Of a stretch of 64,000 nt of DNA, positions 48,981 to 58,999 are shown in pieces. Location of the stretch: assembly GCF_014205225.1 (NCBI RefSeq), contig NZ_JACHNB010000001.1:5871501-5935500 (forward strand), read 5' to 3'. A program made the translations under genes and the position numbers. Within the stretch, counting starts at the first letter, position 1, and the number at the start of each line of letters is the position of its first letter. Below the pieces are notes generated by a model. The model was not told the DNA's origin. It ran no database searches and saw only the letters and a list, made by a program, of their open reading frames with translations. The stretch is from Actinoplanes octamycinicus (GTDB lineage: Bacteria > Actinomycetota > Actinomycetes > Mycobacteriales > Micromonosporaceae).

Positions 48981-51125
48981 TCAACCGGCGACCGGGGCCT
49001 GCGTCTCGGTCTCGGCCGGGCGGCGGTCCACGTCACCGTGGCCCGGCCACCAGGCGGCGTGCCCGATCAGCGCGGTCAGCGACGGGACCAGGAACATCGA
49101 CATCACGAACGCGGCCAGCAGGATGCCGGTCGCCACCGAGAAGCCGATCTGCTGCAGGAACGACACCGGGGCCAGGGCCAGCACCGCGAACGTGCCGGCC
49201 AGGATCACCCCGGCCGCGGCGACCGACGGGCCGCCGTGCTGGATCGCCAGGGCGGCGGCGTCGCGCGGCTCGTTGCCGGCCCGGGCCTCCTCGCGCAGCC
49301 GGGCGATCATCAGGATGTTGTAGTCGGTGCCGATCGCCAGCACGAACAGGTAGAGCACGATCGGCAGCTGGAAGGTCACCCCGGGCCGGTCGGCGACGCC
49401 CTGGAACAGGTAGACCGCGGCGCCCAGGGTCGCGGCGAAGTTCAGCAGCACCGCGAGGACCAGGTAGACCGGCGCGACCACGCTGCGCAGCAGCAGGCCC
49501 AGGATGATCGCGATGAGCAGCGCCGCGACCGGCAGGATCACCGACAGGTCCCGGTTGTTCGCCGAGTTGATGTCGGCGAACAGCGCGGTGGTGCCGCCGA
49601 CCAGCACCTTGGTGCCGGGCGGCGCGATGCCGTGCAGGTCGTCGCGCAGGTGGTCGTGGACCAGCGTGATCGCCTCGTTGGACGCCGGGTTCACGGTGAG
49701 CAGCAGACCGAACCGGGCGACCGTCCCGTCGGCGTTCTTCACCGGCGGCTGGACCGCGCCGACCCCGTCCACCTTGGCGGCCGCCGCGCCGAACTCGGCG
49801 AGCTGCGCGTCGGTCAGCTTGCCGCCGCCGGTGGTGGTCAGGTAGGCCTCGGTCGGGTCCAGCGCGCCCTGCGGGAAGCCGCGCTCCAGGTCGGCGGCCG
49901 CCTTCGCGGACTCGGTGGTGCTCGGGAACCCGGCCGCGAAGTCGTAGTCCGCCTTGAACAGCAGCACCCCGCTGGCCAGCGCGACCAGCACCAGGCCGGA
50001 CGCGGCCGCGGCCACCGCCGGACGGCGGCCGACCGCCGCGCCGATCCGGGCGAACCGGGTGCCTTTCGGCTCCCGCTTCCACGCCTTCGACGGCCAGAAG
50101 GTGGCCGGCCCGATCAGGCTGACCAGGGCCGGGATCAGGGTGAGCCCGGTGACCAGCATGACGAAGACAGCGATCGCCAGGGCCGGGCCGAGCGACCCGA
50201 ACCCGCCGAAGCTGGCCAGCAGCAGCACCAGGAACGCCACGATCACCGCGGCCGCCGCCGAGGTGATCACCTCGCCGACCCGGGCGACGGCGTGCACCAT
50301 CGCGGTCTTCTTGTCGGCGCCGGCCCGCAGCTGCTCGCGGTAGCGGAACAGCAGGAAGAGCAGGTAGTCGGTGCCGATGCCGTAGAGCACGATCAGCAGC
50401 AGGGTCTGCAGGCTCTGGTCGACGTTGAAGTCGAACAGCTCGCCGGCCGCCGCGATCAAGTTCGACGAGACCTGCATGACCACGCTGATCACCACGATCG
50501 GCAGCAGCGCCGCGATCGGGCTCCGGAAAATGATCAAGATCAAGACAATGATCAGTACGAACGTCGCCGTCCCGACCACGGTGAACGCCGTGGTGAACGT
50601 GTCGTTGTTGTCGACGATCTGGGCCACCTGCCCGGCCACCCCGGCGCTCAGCGCGGTCCCGGCCAGCTGCGTCTTGATCACGTCACGGGTCTGTTTCACC
50701 GCGTTCAGCTGGCCCTCGGCGTCGGTCGCCGCCGCGGTGACCGGGATCGAGATCAGCTGGACCGTCTTGTTCGGCGCGACCGCCTGCGGGCCGGTCAGCG
50801 GCTGCCCGACCCCGGCGATGTGCGCGTCGCCGATCGCGGTGGCCAGCGCCTGGGTCTTCTGCTGGTCGGCGGCGGTCAGCTCGCCGCCGTCGGTGCGTTT
50901 CACCACCACGACCGCGGTGGACGTGGCCTGCTCCGGGAACGCCTTGGTGGCCAGCTCGATGGCCTGCACCGACTCGTAGCTGTCCGGCAGGAAGCTGCCC
51001 TGGTCCCCGCTGGTGATCTCGGAGAGGCTGGGCAGCAGCCCGATGATCAGGAAGGCGCCGACCAGCCAGCCCCCGATCACCCACCACGCCCGGCGTACGA
51101 CGAACCGTCCCCATCTATCGAACAT
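48981..51125 (-). CDS. MMPL-family (RND) membrane transporter
   Basis: 714 residues with two repeats of one plus five membrane helices and two large outer loops (about 40-175 and 400-530). Features of the family: MFDRWGRFVVRRAWWVIGGWLV start, GIGTDYLLFLLFRYREQL in repeat 1 and AIGTDYNILMIARLREEAR in repeat 2, which carry the proton-relay Asp-Tyr pairs. It is about 200 residues shorter than mycobacterial MmpL3 and resembles actinorhodin-type or YdgH-like exporters. Exports a lipid or hydrophobic compound; identity unknown. The gap at 51126-51332 shows no other gene. Confidence 0.93.
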   Translation of the reverse strand: MFDRWGRFVVRRAWWVIGGWLVGAFLIIGLLPSLSEITSGDQGSFLPDSYESVQAIELATKAFPEQATSTAVVVVKRTDGGELTAADQQKTQALATAIGDAHIAGVGQPLTGPQAVAPNKTVQLISIPVTAAATDAEGQLNAVKQTRDVIKTQLAGTALSAGVAGQVAQIVDNNDTFTTAFTVVGTATFVLIIVLILIIFRSPIAALLPIVVISVVMQVSSNLIAAAGELFDFNVDQSLQTLLLIVLYGIGTDYLLFLLFRYREQLRAGADKKTAMVHAVARVGEVITSAAAAVIVAFLVLLLASFGGFGSLGPALAIAVFVMLVTGLTLIPALVSLIGPATFWPSKAWKREPKGTRFARIGAAVGRRPAVAAAASGLVLVALASGVLLFKADYDFAAGFPSTTESAKAAADLERGFPQGALDPTEAYLTTTGGGKLTDAQLAEFGAAAAKVDGVGAVQPPVKNADGTVARFGLLLTVNPASNEAITLVHDHLRDDLHGIAPPGTKVLVGGTTALFADINSANNRDLSVILPVAALLIAIILGLLLRSVVAPVYLVLAVLLNFAATLGAAVYLFQGVADRPGVTFQLPIVLYLFVLAIGTDYNILMIARLREEARAGNEPRDAAALAIQHGGPSVAAAGVILAGTFAVLALAPVSFLQQIGFSVATGILLAAFVMSMFLVPSLTALIGHAAWWPGHGDVDRRPAETETQAPVAG

Positions 51126-51332
51126 CACGACTCCCGGTTGAACAGTCGTATCGACCAGAGGTATCCGCAAGTTGTCATGGCAGCACACCAAGCCAACGCG
51201 ATCCATCCGTTATTGCCGATGCCTCTGTCCGAGAGCGGACCGCGCGGAGTCCCGGGTTCGCTTCGGGAGTCAGGAGCGGTGCGGTCACGCACCTCGACGG
51301 TCTCGTCCCCGCCGTGCGGGGTGCGGCCGGCG

Positions 51333-51992
51333 TCAGCTCGGTGAGCCGAGGGCGGTCTCGTCGAGGGCCTTGCGGAGATCGATCAGGGAGTCGAAGACGC
51401 GGACGGCGCCGGCGTCGGTCAGTTCCTCGGCGGAGAAACCGCCGGTGCGGACGGCGAGGGTCGGCACGTCCAGCTTGCGGGCGGCGACGCAGTCCCACGT
51501 CGAGTCGCCGATCATCACGCCGGAGGCTCCGCCGGCCCGCTCCATCGCGGTGGCGACCAGGTCCGGCGCCGGTTTGCTGCGCTCCACGTCGTCGGCGCTG
51601 GTCCAGGCGTCCGCGATCGGCCGGCCGCCGACCAGGTCGAGGAAGTGCTCGACGTGCTGCTTGCGGCCGGAACTGGCCAGCACCACCCGGAAGCCGCGGG
51701 ACTTGACCTCCTCGATCAGCTCGCGGGCGCCGTCGAACGGGCGTACCTCGTCGATCAGCCGGTCGAACTCCTCGGTCTGGGCCTCCCGCAGCGCGTCACC
51801 GTGGCGCCGCTCGGCGTCGTCGCCCGCGACCGCCGGGACGAGCTGGTCGCCGCCCATCCCGATGGCCCGGTGGATCCGCCAGACCGGCACGGTGAGTTCG
51901 TGCCGCCGGAACGCCCGGTACCAGGCGATGGCGTGCTGATAGTTGGTGTCGACGAGCGTGCCGTCGACGTCGAAGATCGCGGTGTCGGCCAC
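51333..51992 (-). CDS. HAD-superfamily phosphatase
   Basis: 219 residues, GTG start at 51992 after AGGGACCAG. The HAD motifs are in order: DVDGTLVDTNY, a cap, VVLASSG, KPAPD and GDSTWDC. Cap type C1, as in phosphoglycolate phosphatase and beta-phosphoglucomutase. WYRAFRRHE in the cap could set substrate choice but cannot be read. A minus-strand copy of the dispersed repeat lies 160 bases upstream. Confidence 0.9.
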   Translation of the reverse strand: MADTAIFDVDGTLVDTNYQHAIAWYRAFRRHELTVPVWRIHRAIGMGGDQLVPAVAGDDAERRHGDALREAQTEEFDRLIDEVRPFDGARELIEEVKSRGFRVVLASSGRKQHVEHFLDLVGGRPIADAWTSADDVERSKPAPDLVATAMERAGGASGVMIGDSTWDCVAARKLDVPTLAVRTGGFSAEELTDAGAVRVFDSLIDLRKALDETALGSPS

Positions 51993-52148
51993 CTGGTCCC
52001 TGTACCCACCCCGCTCCCACCTGAAGCGCCGCCGGACCGTGACGTGATCCCGAGCCGGCGGAACGCGAACGGTCAGGAGCCGGCGAGGCGCGAGCCGCCT
52101 GGACTCGGCGAGGCGCGAGAGGTCGCGATTCGGGGCGACCGCGGCGCC

Positions 52149-52170
52149 TACCGCGTACCGGAAATCGAAC
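52149..52170 (-). repeat. Copy of the dispersed boundary repeat
   Basis: On the minus strand it reads AGTTCGATTTCCGGTACGC, in the 194-bp gap between the HEAT-repeat gene and the HAD gene (same direction). Confidence 0.75.
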
Positions 52171-52186
52171 TGACCGTGAGCAGCCG

Positions 52187-54190
52187 CTATCTCGCGCCGG
52201 ACAGCTTGCGGCAGAGCGCCAGCAACCGCTCGTCGTCGCCGATCTTGCCGGCCAGGACGCCGTGCGCGCTCAGGTTGTGCCGGAGCGCCGTCGCCAGCTC
52301 GGCCTGCGCGCAGCGAGCCACGTGCCGCGCGTCGCCGGTCTCCACCCAGAGCCGGGCGATCCGCGGCCGGACCAGCGGTTTCGACTCCCAGACGCGACCG
52401 AGGCGCTGGGCCGCGTCGCGCTTGCCGGCGATCCACCACAGGGCATCCGCGGCGGCCGCGGCGACCGCGCCGTCGGTGCGGCTGCCGGTCAGCGCGGACA
52501 GCCTCCGGACCCGGCTCTTGACCCGGATGCCCAGTTCCTTGAGGCCGTCGATGGCGGCGACCGCGTGCTCCGGCTGGGCGGTGCGGTCGTCGAAGTAACG
52601 GTCGTAGACCTCGGTGGCCGCCTCGGCGTCCCCGGCCACCAGCCAGACCGCCCGCGCCGCGGCCAGTTCCAGGGTGGGGTCGCCGCAGGTCAGCGTGGTC
52701 CGGATGTCCGGGATCCGGGCGGTCGCGGCCCGGCCGGCGCGGGCCAGCAGGCCGAGCGTGGCCACGTCGATCGACTTGTCGGCGAGGTGTTCGGCGGCCT
52801 CGTTCGGGGCGACGGCGGTCAGCGCGCGCAGCAGGTTCGCCCGATGGGTCTCGTAGCGCCACGCCTCGGCGAACGTCTCCGGCCGCAGACTCCGCAGGTG
52901 CCGCCGCAGCGTGCGGCTGGTGCCGCGGGCCCGCACCCCGAACCCGGCGATGCCGCGGTGCAGGCCGACCGTCTCCGGGATCTCGTCGAGCAGGCGTTCC
53001 AGCATCGGCAGGACCCGGTCGTCACGCAGCTCGGCGAGCAGTTGCGCGGCCGGGCCGAGTTCGGGGCCCTGGGTGCCCAGGGTGACCCAGGCGAACGGGC
53101 TGTCGTCGACTCCCGGCCGGATCCGCTGGTCGGCCGGCGGCAGCGTGGCCCAGACCGCGTCGGCGGCCGGCCGGGCCAGCTCGTCGATGCCGTGCAGCAG
53201 CCGCATCGCCGCCGCCCGCACCTGCGGATCGCCGTCGCGCAGCAGTTCCGCGGCCCGCGACACGATCGGCCCGTAGGGTCCGCGCAGCCGCTGCACCAGG
53301 GTCCGCGCCGCGTACAGCGCGTCCTGCTGGGCGTCCCAGGCGTCCAGGGCCAGCATCTGTTCGAGCAGGTCCCGGTGCGCGGCGGCGTCGTTGCGGTAGG
53401 TCGCCCGGATCGCGCTGAGCACCTGGTTGTAGCCGGGCGTCCACTGCCGCGCCGCCATCCGCCGCCCGGCCAGCAGCGGCGCGATCTCGTCGTCGAGCGG
53501 CTCCGGCTCCCGGTTCAGCCCCTCCCGGTAGGCGGCCAGCAGCGTCTCCCGCGCCGTCTCCACGTCGAACGGCGGCGGGTTGAGCAGGGCCATCAGCTCG
53601 GTCAGCGCGGTGATCCGGACCCGCAGGTCGGTGTCGCTGCCGGCGACCCAGGCGAGCCGCTGCTTGGTCGGCTCGTAGCCGCTGCCGACCGCGCCGGCGA
53701 GCACACAGCTGCGGATCAGCGTGACCCGGACCGCGGGGTCGGGCTCCTCGACGTACCGATCCCAGAGCAGGCCGGGCGCCAGCCGGGTCACCGCCCGCAA
53801 CGTGTAGGCGGCCGCCTCCCGGACCTGCGGATCCTCGTCGGTGAGCAGGTCGGTCAGCCCGGCGTGCCCGGCCAGCAGCTGCTTGGCGCGCAGCGTCTCC
53901 CCGGTCAGCTGCCAGGTCCGGTCCGCGCCGGCCAGGTCCCCGATCAGGCACAGGATCGGCCCCCGGTCCGGCTGATCGCGGTCGGCCACCAGATCCAGCA
54001 GGATCGGCAGCGCGGTCACCACCCATGGCTGCACATCGCCACCGTCCGGCGCGAGCCGCCGCAGCTCGCGCAGCGCCCGGGTCCGGGCCGCCTGATCACT
54101 TCCGGTCAGATCGAGGAGCATTTTCCGTACGACGAAGCCCCGCTCCACCGTCGCCCAGTCGATGTCACGCAGCGCGCGGGTCTCCGTCAT
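52187..54190 (-). CDS. HEAT-repeat protein
   Basis: 667 residues composed of helical pairs resembling HEAT/armadillo repeats (TRALRELRRLAPDGG, LTDEDPQVREAAAYTLRAVTRL, LRDGDPQVRAAAMRLLHGID, GDPTLELAAARAVWLVAGD). No enzyme motif, signal peptide or membrane helix, so a cytosolic scaffold or binding protein is likely. Large lone HEAT proteins like this are common in Actinoplanes-type genomes and lack a known function. ATG 54190. Confidence 0.8.
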   Translation of the reverse strand: MTETRALRDIDWATVERGFVVRKMLLDLTGSDQAARTRALRELRRLAPDGGDVQPWVVTALPILLDLVADRDQPDRGPILCLIGDLAGADRTWQLTGETLRAKQLLAGHAGLTDLLTDEDPQVREAAAYTLRAVTRLAPGLLWDRYVEEPDPAVRVTLIRSCVLAGAVGSGYEPTKQRLAWVAGSDTDLRVRITALTELMALLNPPPFDVETARETLLAAYREGLNREPEPLDDEIAPLLAGRRMAARQWTPGYNQVLSAIRATYRNDAAAHRDLLEQMLALDAWDAQQDALYAARTLVQRLRGPYGPIVSRAAELLRDGDPQVRAAAMRLLHGIDELARPAADAVWATLPPADQRIRPGVDDSPFAWVTLGTQGPELGPAAQLLAELRDDRVLPMLERLLDEIPETVGLHRGIAGFGVRARGTSRTLRRHLRSLRPETFAEAWRYETHRANLLRALTAVAPNEAAEHLADKSIDVATLGLLARAGRAATARIPDIRTTLTCGDPTLELAAARAVWLVAGDAEAATEVYDRYFDDRTAQPEHAVAAIDGLKELGIRVKSRVRRLSALTGSRTDGAVAAAAADALWWIAGKRDAAQRLGRVWESKPLVRPRIARLWVETGDARHVARCAQAELATALRHNLSAHGVLAGKIGDDERLLALCRKLSGAR

Positions 54191-54489
54191 GCGCTAGATC
54201 ATGGAGGTCCCGGCCCCCCAGCGCCAGCGGGCGTCACCTTCTCGTGGCATTCACCGCTGCTGGTCGGCGGGCCTCGTCGTCCGGTGGCGGCGGTGGCTCA
54301 CGCTCGCGGCACGTGCGGCTCGTTCCGGGCGTCGCCGCCGCGAGTCGCCTGCCGCCCGGAGACGTCCCGGTCCAGGTCACCGCCCCGCTGACCGTGGCCG
54401 GAACGTGATCGAAATACCTGCTCCCGGCCGATGGCTGGATCGAGCATGATCCAGTATGGTCGGTCGCCATCGCCGGGGTTCAGCGCGGC
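54191..54489. other. 299-bp divergent intergenic region
   Basis: Lies between the HEAT-repeat gene (minus) and the small gene at 54490. No reading frame, hairpin or palindrome stands out. TGATCGAAATACCTGC (54406-54421) and CATGATCCAGTATGG (54445-54459) are the most AT-rich bits and may hold a promoter. Confidence 0.45.
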
Positions 54490-54777
54490 GTGGTGGCTGG
54501 TGGAAACGTGGGTGGCGCGGTGAGTGTGATCGAGGTGCGCGTGCGGCGCCGGGTGTTGCGGCGGGCCGGGACGACCGAGGGCACGGTGCTGCTGGTCGGT
54601 GAGGGGATCGCCGTCGCGATGCCGGCGGCCCGCGCGGCCAGCGTCGGCAAAGCGGTGGTGACCGCGGCGGGCCGGGTGAAGTTCGTGCCCGGTGGCACGC
54701 CGGCCGGCCGGTTGCGGGTCACCTGCTCCCGGGGCCGGTTGACGCTCGACGGCCGGGTGAAGATCACCGCGAGTTAG
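54490..54777 (+). CDS. Small hypothetical protein, beta-rich
   Basis: 95 residues from GTG 54490, or fewer from a GTG at about 54520. Sequence such as VIEVRVRRRVLRRAGTTEGTVLLVGEGIAVA and GRLRVTCSRGRLTLDGRVKITAS gives a beta-rich basic protein with one Cys. No family recognised and no clear ribosome site, so this call is tentative. Confidence 0.35.
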   Translation: MVAGGNVGGAVSVIEVRVRRRVLRRAGTTEGTVLLVGEGIAVAMPAARAASVGKAVVTAAGRVKFVPGGTPAGRLRVTCSRGRLTLDGRVKITAS

Positions 54778-54809
54778 GCCGCGGCCGGCGCCGTCACGGA
54801 CGGCGCCGA

Positions 54810-54882
54810 CCGCGAGGGTCAGCTGCGGGCAGCCAGGATCCGGGCCGCGAGGGTCAGCTGCGGCGGGCGGCCAGGATACGGG
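54810..54882. repeat. Tandem duplication of a gene's 3' end (35-38 bp units)
   Basis: CCGCGAGGGTCAGCTGCGG begins both copies (54810 and 54845). Copy B carries the stop codon (TCA, 54854-54856) and last codons of the LPXTG protein; copy A repeats this block past the stop. The copies differ by a 3-bp gap and two or three substitutions. Confidence 0.85.
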
Positions 54883-57800
54883 CCGCGGCGCCGGTCGCGG
54901 TGATCGCGCTGCCGGCGATGAGCAGCCACAGTACGGCCGGTCCGGTCGTGGGCAGCGGCTTCGTCGTGGTGGTCGTGTCCTTCGCGGCGGCCTTCACGTC
55001 GAGGCGGCGGACCAGGGCGTTGCCGTTCGAGTCCACGCCGGAGGCGACGATCGAGTGGGTGCCGACCGGGACCCCGGCCGGGATGGTGACGGTCAGGCTG
55101 ATCTCACCGGCGGCGTCCGCGGTGGCGGTGCCCAGCTCCAACGGGTCGGAGTAGAGCGTGACGGTGACCGTGGAGAACGGGGCGTACCCCTTGCCCTTGA
55201 TCGTCACCGTGCCGCCGGGCGCCACCGTGTTGCTGGTGCCGGCCGGTGTGGTGAGTGGTTTGTCGGTGTTGGGGACGGTGTCCGGGATCGCCGGGGTGGT
55301 CGGGGTGACCGTGTTCGACGCGGCGGAGGCCGCCGACTCGCCGCCCTTGCCGAGCGCGACGACGGTGACGGTGTAGGAAGTGCCGGCCGCGGCGCCGATC
55401 ACGCAGCTGGTGCCGCTGGAGGTGCAGGTGCCCGGGCCGGGTTCGGTCATCGCCCGGTAGCGGGCGACGCCGGAGGCGTCAGCGGGCGGGTTCCAGGAAA
55501 CCACGATCGAGGAGATGCCGGCCTGGGCGGTGACGCCGCTCGGCGAGCCCGGGGGAGCGGCGGATTCCGAGGGGCTGGGGGTGGCCGACGGGGTCGCGGA
55601 CGGTGTGGGGGACGGCGTCGCGGACGGGCTGGCCGCCGAGGGCGACGGGGACGGCGTGGTCGCCGATGGGGTCGGCGACGCGCTCGTTGTCGAGGGTGTC
55701 GGCGACGCGCTGGTCGCCGATGGGGTGGGCGAAGCGCTCGTAACGGACGGAGTGGGTGCGGCCGTCGTGGCCGACGGGGATGGCCCAGGAGTCGTCGGGG
55801 TCGAGGACGGTGTCGTCGGCGTGGGCGACGGCGATGCTGTGGTGGGCGTGGGCGACGGGGATGGAGTCGTCGGCGTGGGGGACGGCGAAGGAGTCGTCGG
55901 AGAAGGCGTCGGCGAAGGGGACGGTGCCGGTGTCGGCGACGGCGTGCTGACCGAGGGCGACGGCGACGCGGTCGTGATGCTGGGCGACGGTTCCGGGCTC
56001 GGTGTCTCGGCCGACGGTTCCGGTGAGGGCTCGGGTGTTGGTGACTCGGACGGTTCCTCGACCGGTTCCTCGATCGGATCCTCGGCAGGCTCCTCGGGCA
56101 TGACGGCCGCAGCGGACGGAGTGAACGTGGTGGACACCGGCTCGCCGACGCCCAGCGAGTTGCGGGCGCGCAGCTGGACGGACAATTCGACGTCGTTGGC
56201 CAGCCCGGTCAGCGTCGCGACCAGATCCTCCCGGTCGTCCGATGACCGCCAGTCCAGGGCGGTCCAATCCCCGCCGTCGATGCTCACCTCATAGGACGTG
56301 ATCGGGTCGCCGCCCGAGTCGGGCTGACCGAAGACCAGCAGCGCCTCCTGGTTCCCCGGCACCGCGTAGAACGCTCCTGGCGTGCCGGGCGGCCACTTCG
56401 CCGCCAGGCTGTACGACTCGCTCGGATCACCCTCCCCGGCGTCGTTCACGGCACGGACCCGTACCGCGTAAGTTTCGCCCTCCATCAGCCAGTCGATGCT
56501 GCCGCGCAGGGTTGTCGCACCCTCGCCGGTCGGGGTGACGTCCAGGTCGAACCAGGTTTCACCGTCGTCGGGGGTCAGCTGGTACCCGGTGATCTCGCTG
56601 CCGCCGGTGTCCGTCGGCGGCTCGAACACCACGGTTGCGGAACCGTAGCCGTAGGCGTCGTCCAGGCGCCGCGCCGTGGCGGTCAGGTCGGTGGGCGCGA
56701 GCGGCGTGCCGATCGGAGTGACCGTGGCGGCGTCCGAAGCCGGCCCGGTGCCCCGCGAGTTGGTGGCGCGGACCCGCACCGAATACTGGACGCGGCCGGT
56801 CAGGTCGTTCAGGTAGCTCTCCAGCGTGGCGCGGCTTTCGTCCTCGACGTTCGGGGATGCGTGCAGCTCGTGCCAGGTGCCGCCGTTGTCGACGGAGTAC
56901 TCGTAGCCGGTGATGCCGGAGCCGCCGTCGTCCGGCGTCGTGAAGACGATGCGGGCGCCCCGCACCCGGGGCGTCAGGATCACGCCGGTCGGCTTGCCGG
57001 GGACGGCCGCCGGATAGGCCCACGCGCCGGTCTCCGCGCCGGGTCCCTGGCTGTTCACCGCGCGCAGCTTCAGCCAATAGGTCTGCCCGTTGGTCAGGCC
57101 GGTCACGGTGGCCTGCCACCGGCCCTGCTCCTCGGCCGGGCTGAGCGTCGCCCGCTCCCATGCGTCATCGGCCGTGGCCACCTCGTAGTAGTCGACGGCC
57201 GCGCCGCCGTCCTCGGCGGGCGGCGCGAACTCCAGGATGGCGCCTTCGTCCTGCGGGCTGGTGGTCACGTCGGCCGGCGCGTCGGGGGCGGTCGCCGGCG
57301 TCACCTCGTCGGTGATCCCCGCACCGGGCCCCAGAGCGTTCACGGCCCGCAGGTGCACCGTGTAGGTGGTTCCGTTGTCCAGCCCGAGCACGTCGGCCCG
57401 CAGGGCGCCCCCGTCGGCCGGCGCGGAGTAGACCGTTTCCCAGTCGCCTTCGTCGATCTTCACCTCGTAGTGGTCGATCGGCGAGCCGCCGTCGTCCTCC
57501 GGCGGGTTGAACAGGAGGCGTGCGCTCTGGTTTCCCGGGGCGGCGGTCAGCGAGGCCGGGGCGCCGGGCAGTTCCGGCATCGGTGTGACCTCGATGGGCT
57601 GGGAGACACTCGGTCCGACCGCGTTGACCGCCCGCACCCAGAGCGTCACCGCGTAGCTGTTCGCGAGGCCGGTGACGGTCGCGGTCAGGTCCTCCCCGGA
57701 TGGTGTGGTCGTCAGTGTCGTCCAGGCGTCCCGGTCCTGCGACACCTCCCACCTGATCACCGGGCTGCCGCCGTCGTCGCCCGGCGTGATGGTGAGCGCC

Positions 57801-58999
57801 GCCTCCGCGTTGCCGGACTGGGCGGTCAGGGTCGGGCTGCTGGGATAGGTCGGCTCGTGCGGGGTGACCGGGTCCGACGCGGCGCTGGGCGCGGACTGCC
57901 CGACATCATTGGCTCCGGTGTTGGTGGCGGCCACCGTGACCGTGTATGCAACATCGTTGCTCAGTCCGGAGATGGTGCAGCTCGTCCCGGTGGTGGTGCA
58001 CGTGCGTTCGGTCCCGACCACCCGGGCCGTGTATCGGGTGACCGCGTGCGATCCGTTGGCGTCGCTGGCGGTCCACCTCACCTCGACCGCCTCGTCGCGC
58101 GCCATCGCCGTCACCGAAGCCGGTGGCAGCGGCACGGTCCAGGTGTCGACTGCGGTCGGCGAGGTGAGCTGGGTGATCGTCGAAGGGTCGAGAGCGTCGT
58201 CCCCGCTGATCCGGGACACCGTGCCAAGATCGGGATCAGCTGCCCACACGTTGTCGTGCGCGTCCACGGCGACGCCGCCCACGCTGCCGTTGGGCTGAGC
58301 GACCACCGAACGGGTCCCGCCCGGGCTCACCTTCTCGTATTCGCCTCGGAGAGGCGCGGCGAGATACACGTTCTCGTGGCTGTCGACGTCGATCGCCGTG
58401 GTCACACCAAAGGTGAACGGGCTGCCCACGACGGAGGGCTCGCCGTTCTCCACCCGGCGCACCGTCGTGTGCCCGGTGTCGGCGTTGAAGTCGGCGACGA
58501 ACATGACGCCGGCCGGGTCGATGGCGACACCCTTCGCGCTGACCAGGCCGGGGATCGATACCGGGGTCTCATTGCCCTCGTCGTCGAACTCATGCACCCC
58601 GGTGGAGTCGCTGACGTACACGTGGCCGGTGGTCTGATCGACGTCGATCCCGGTCGGGTCGGTCAGTTGCCCCGAGCCCCAGTCCACCGTTGCCCCGTCC
58701 GGCGCGAACCGGACGACCTTCGCGGGATCGGCGACGACGGCGTACACGAAACCGTCCTTGCCCACCGCGATGTCCCGCGCCGGCCCGTTGTCATCAGGGT
58801 CGGACAGCAGGGTGAGATCGCCGTCGGGGCGGATCCGCCAGATCGCTCCGTCCGCGTCGGCCGTATAGGTGAGCAGCCCGGTGATCGCCTCGACCTGTGC
58901 CGACGCCGCTGCCCGGGTCACTCCGACCAGCACGCACAGCCCGCTGACCAGCAGGACCAGGATTCCCGCCGCGCGACGGCGCAGCCTCTCCACCGACAT
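54854..58999 (-). CDS. LPXTG cell-wall protein: beta-propeller, FN3 domains, long Pro/Ser/Thr stalk
   Basis: 1381 residues. Signal peptide about 1-33. NHL/SMP-30-type propeller about 38-290 (ADADGAIWRIRPDG, GFVYAVVADPAKVVRFAPDG). FN3-like repeats follow to about 980, several with the DDGGSPI loop. A stalk of about 190 residues of short Ser-Pro-Thr repeats comes next, then one FN3 and an Ig-like domain (VTIKGKGYAPFSTVTVTLYSDP). The C-terminus is a complete sorting signal: LPTTG (1349-1353), a hydrophobic stretch and RRS. It should be attached to peptidoglycan by a sortase, which is not encoded here. ATG 58999. Its 3' end is tandemly duplicated. Confidence 0.88.
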   Translation of the reverse strand: MSVERLRRRAAGILVLLVSGLCVLVGVTRAAASAQVEAITGLLTYTADADGAIWRIRPDGDLTLLSDPDDNGPARDIAVGKDGFVYAVVADPAKVVRFAPDGATVDWGSGQLTDPTGIDVDQTTGHVYVSDSTGVHEFDDEGNETPVSIPGLVSAKGVAIDPAGVMFVADFNADTGHTTVRRVENGEPSVVGSPFTFGVTTAIDVDSHENVYLAAPLRGEYEKVSPGGTRSVVAQPNGSVGGVAVDAHDNVWAADPDLGTVSRISGDDALDPSTITQLTSPTAVDTWTVPLPPASVTAMARDEAVEVRWTASDANGSHAVTRYTARVVGTERTCTTTGTSCTISGLSNDVAYTVTVAATNTGANDVGQSAPSAASDPVTPHEPTYPSSPTLTAQSGNAEAALTITPGDDGGSPVIRWEVSQDRDAWTTLTTTPSGEDLTATVTGLANSYAVTLWVRAVNAVGPSVSQPIEVTPMPELPGAPASLTAAPGNQSARLLFNPPEDDGGSPIDHYEVKIDEGDWETVYSAPADGGALRADVLGLDNGTTYTVHLRAVNALGPGAGITDEVTPATAPDAPADVTTSPQDEGAILEFAPPAEDGGAAVDYYEVATADDAWERATLSPAEEQGRWQATVTGLTNGQTYWLKLRAVNSQGPGAETGAWAYPAAVPGKPTGVILTPRVRGARIVFTTPDDGGSGITGYEYSVDNGGTWHELHASPNVEDESRATLESYLNDLTGRVQYSVRVRATNSRGTGPASDAATVTPIGTPLAPTDLTATARRLDDAYGYGSATVVFEPPTDTGGSEITGYQLTPDDGETWFDLDVTPTGEGATTLRGSIDWLMEGETYAVRVRAVNDAGEGDPSESYSLAAKWPPGTPGAFYAVPGNQEALLVFGQPDSGGDPITSYEVSIDGGDWTALDWRSSDDREDLVATLTGLANDVELSVQLRARNSLGVGEPVSTTFTPSAAAVMPEEPAEDPIEEPVEEPSESPTPEPSPEPSAETPSPEPSPSITTASPSPSVSTPSPTPAPSPSPTPSPTTPSPSPTPTTPSPSPTPTTASPSPTPTTPSSTPTTPGPSPSATTAAPTPSVTSASPTPSATSASPTPSTTSASPTPSATTPSPSPSAASPSATPSPTPSATPSATPSPSESAAPPGSPSGVTAQAGISSIVVSWNPPADASGVARYRAMTEPGPGTCTSSGTSCVIGAAAGTSYTVTVVALGKGGESAASAASNTVTPTTPAIPDTVPNTDKPLTTPAGTSNTVAPGGTVTIKGKGYAPFSTVTVTLYSDPLELGTATADAAGEISLTVTIPAGVPVGTHSIVASGVDSNGNALVRRLDVKAAAKDTTTTTKPLPTTGPAVLWLLIAGSAITATGAAARILAARRS

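Noticed and set aside
55515..56294. Gly/Val/Asp-rich open frame opposite the Ser-Pro-Thr stalk
   Set aside because: It is the complement of the repeated stalk codons; the repeat pattern alone explains the regular GVGDG-type sequence.
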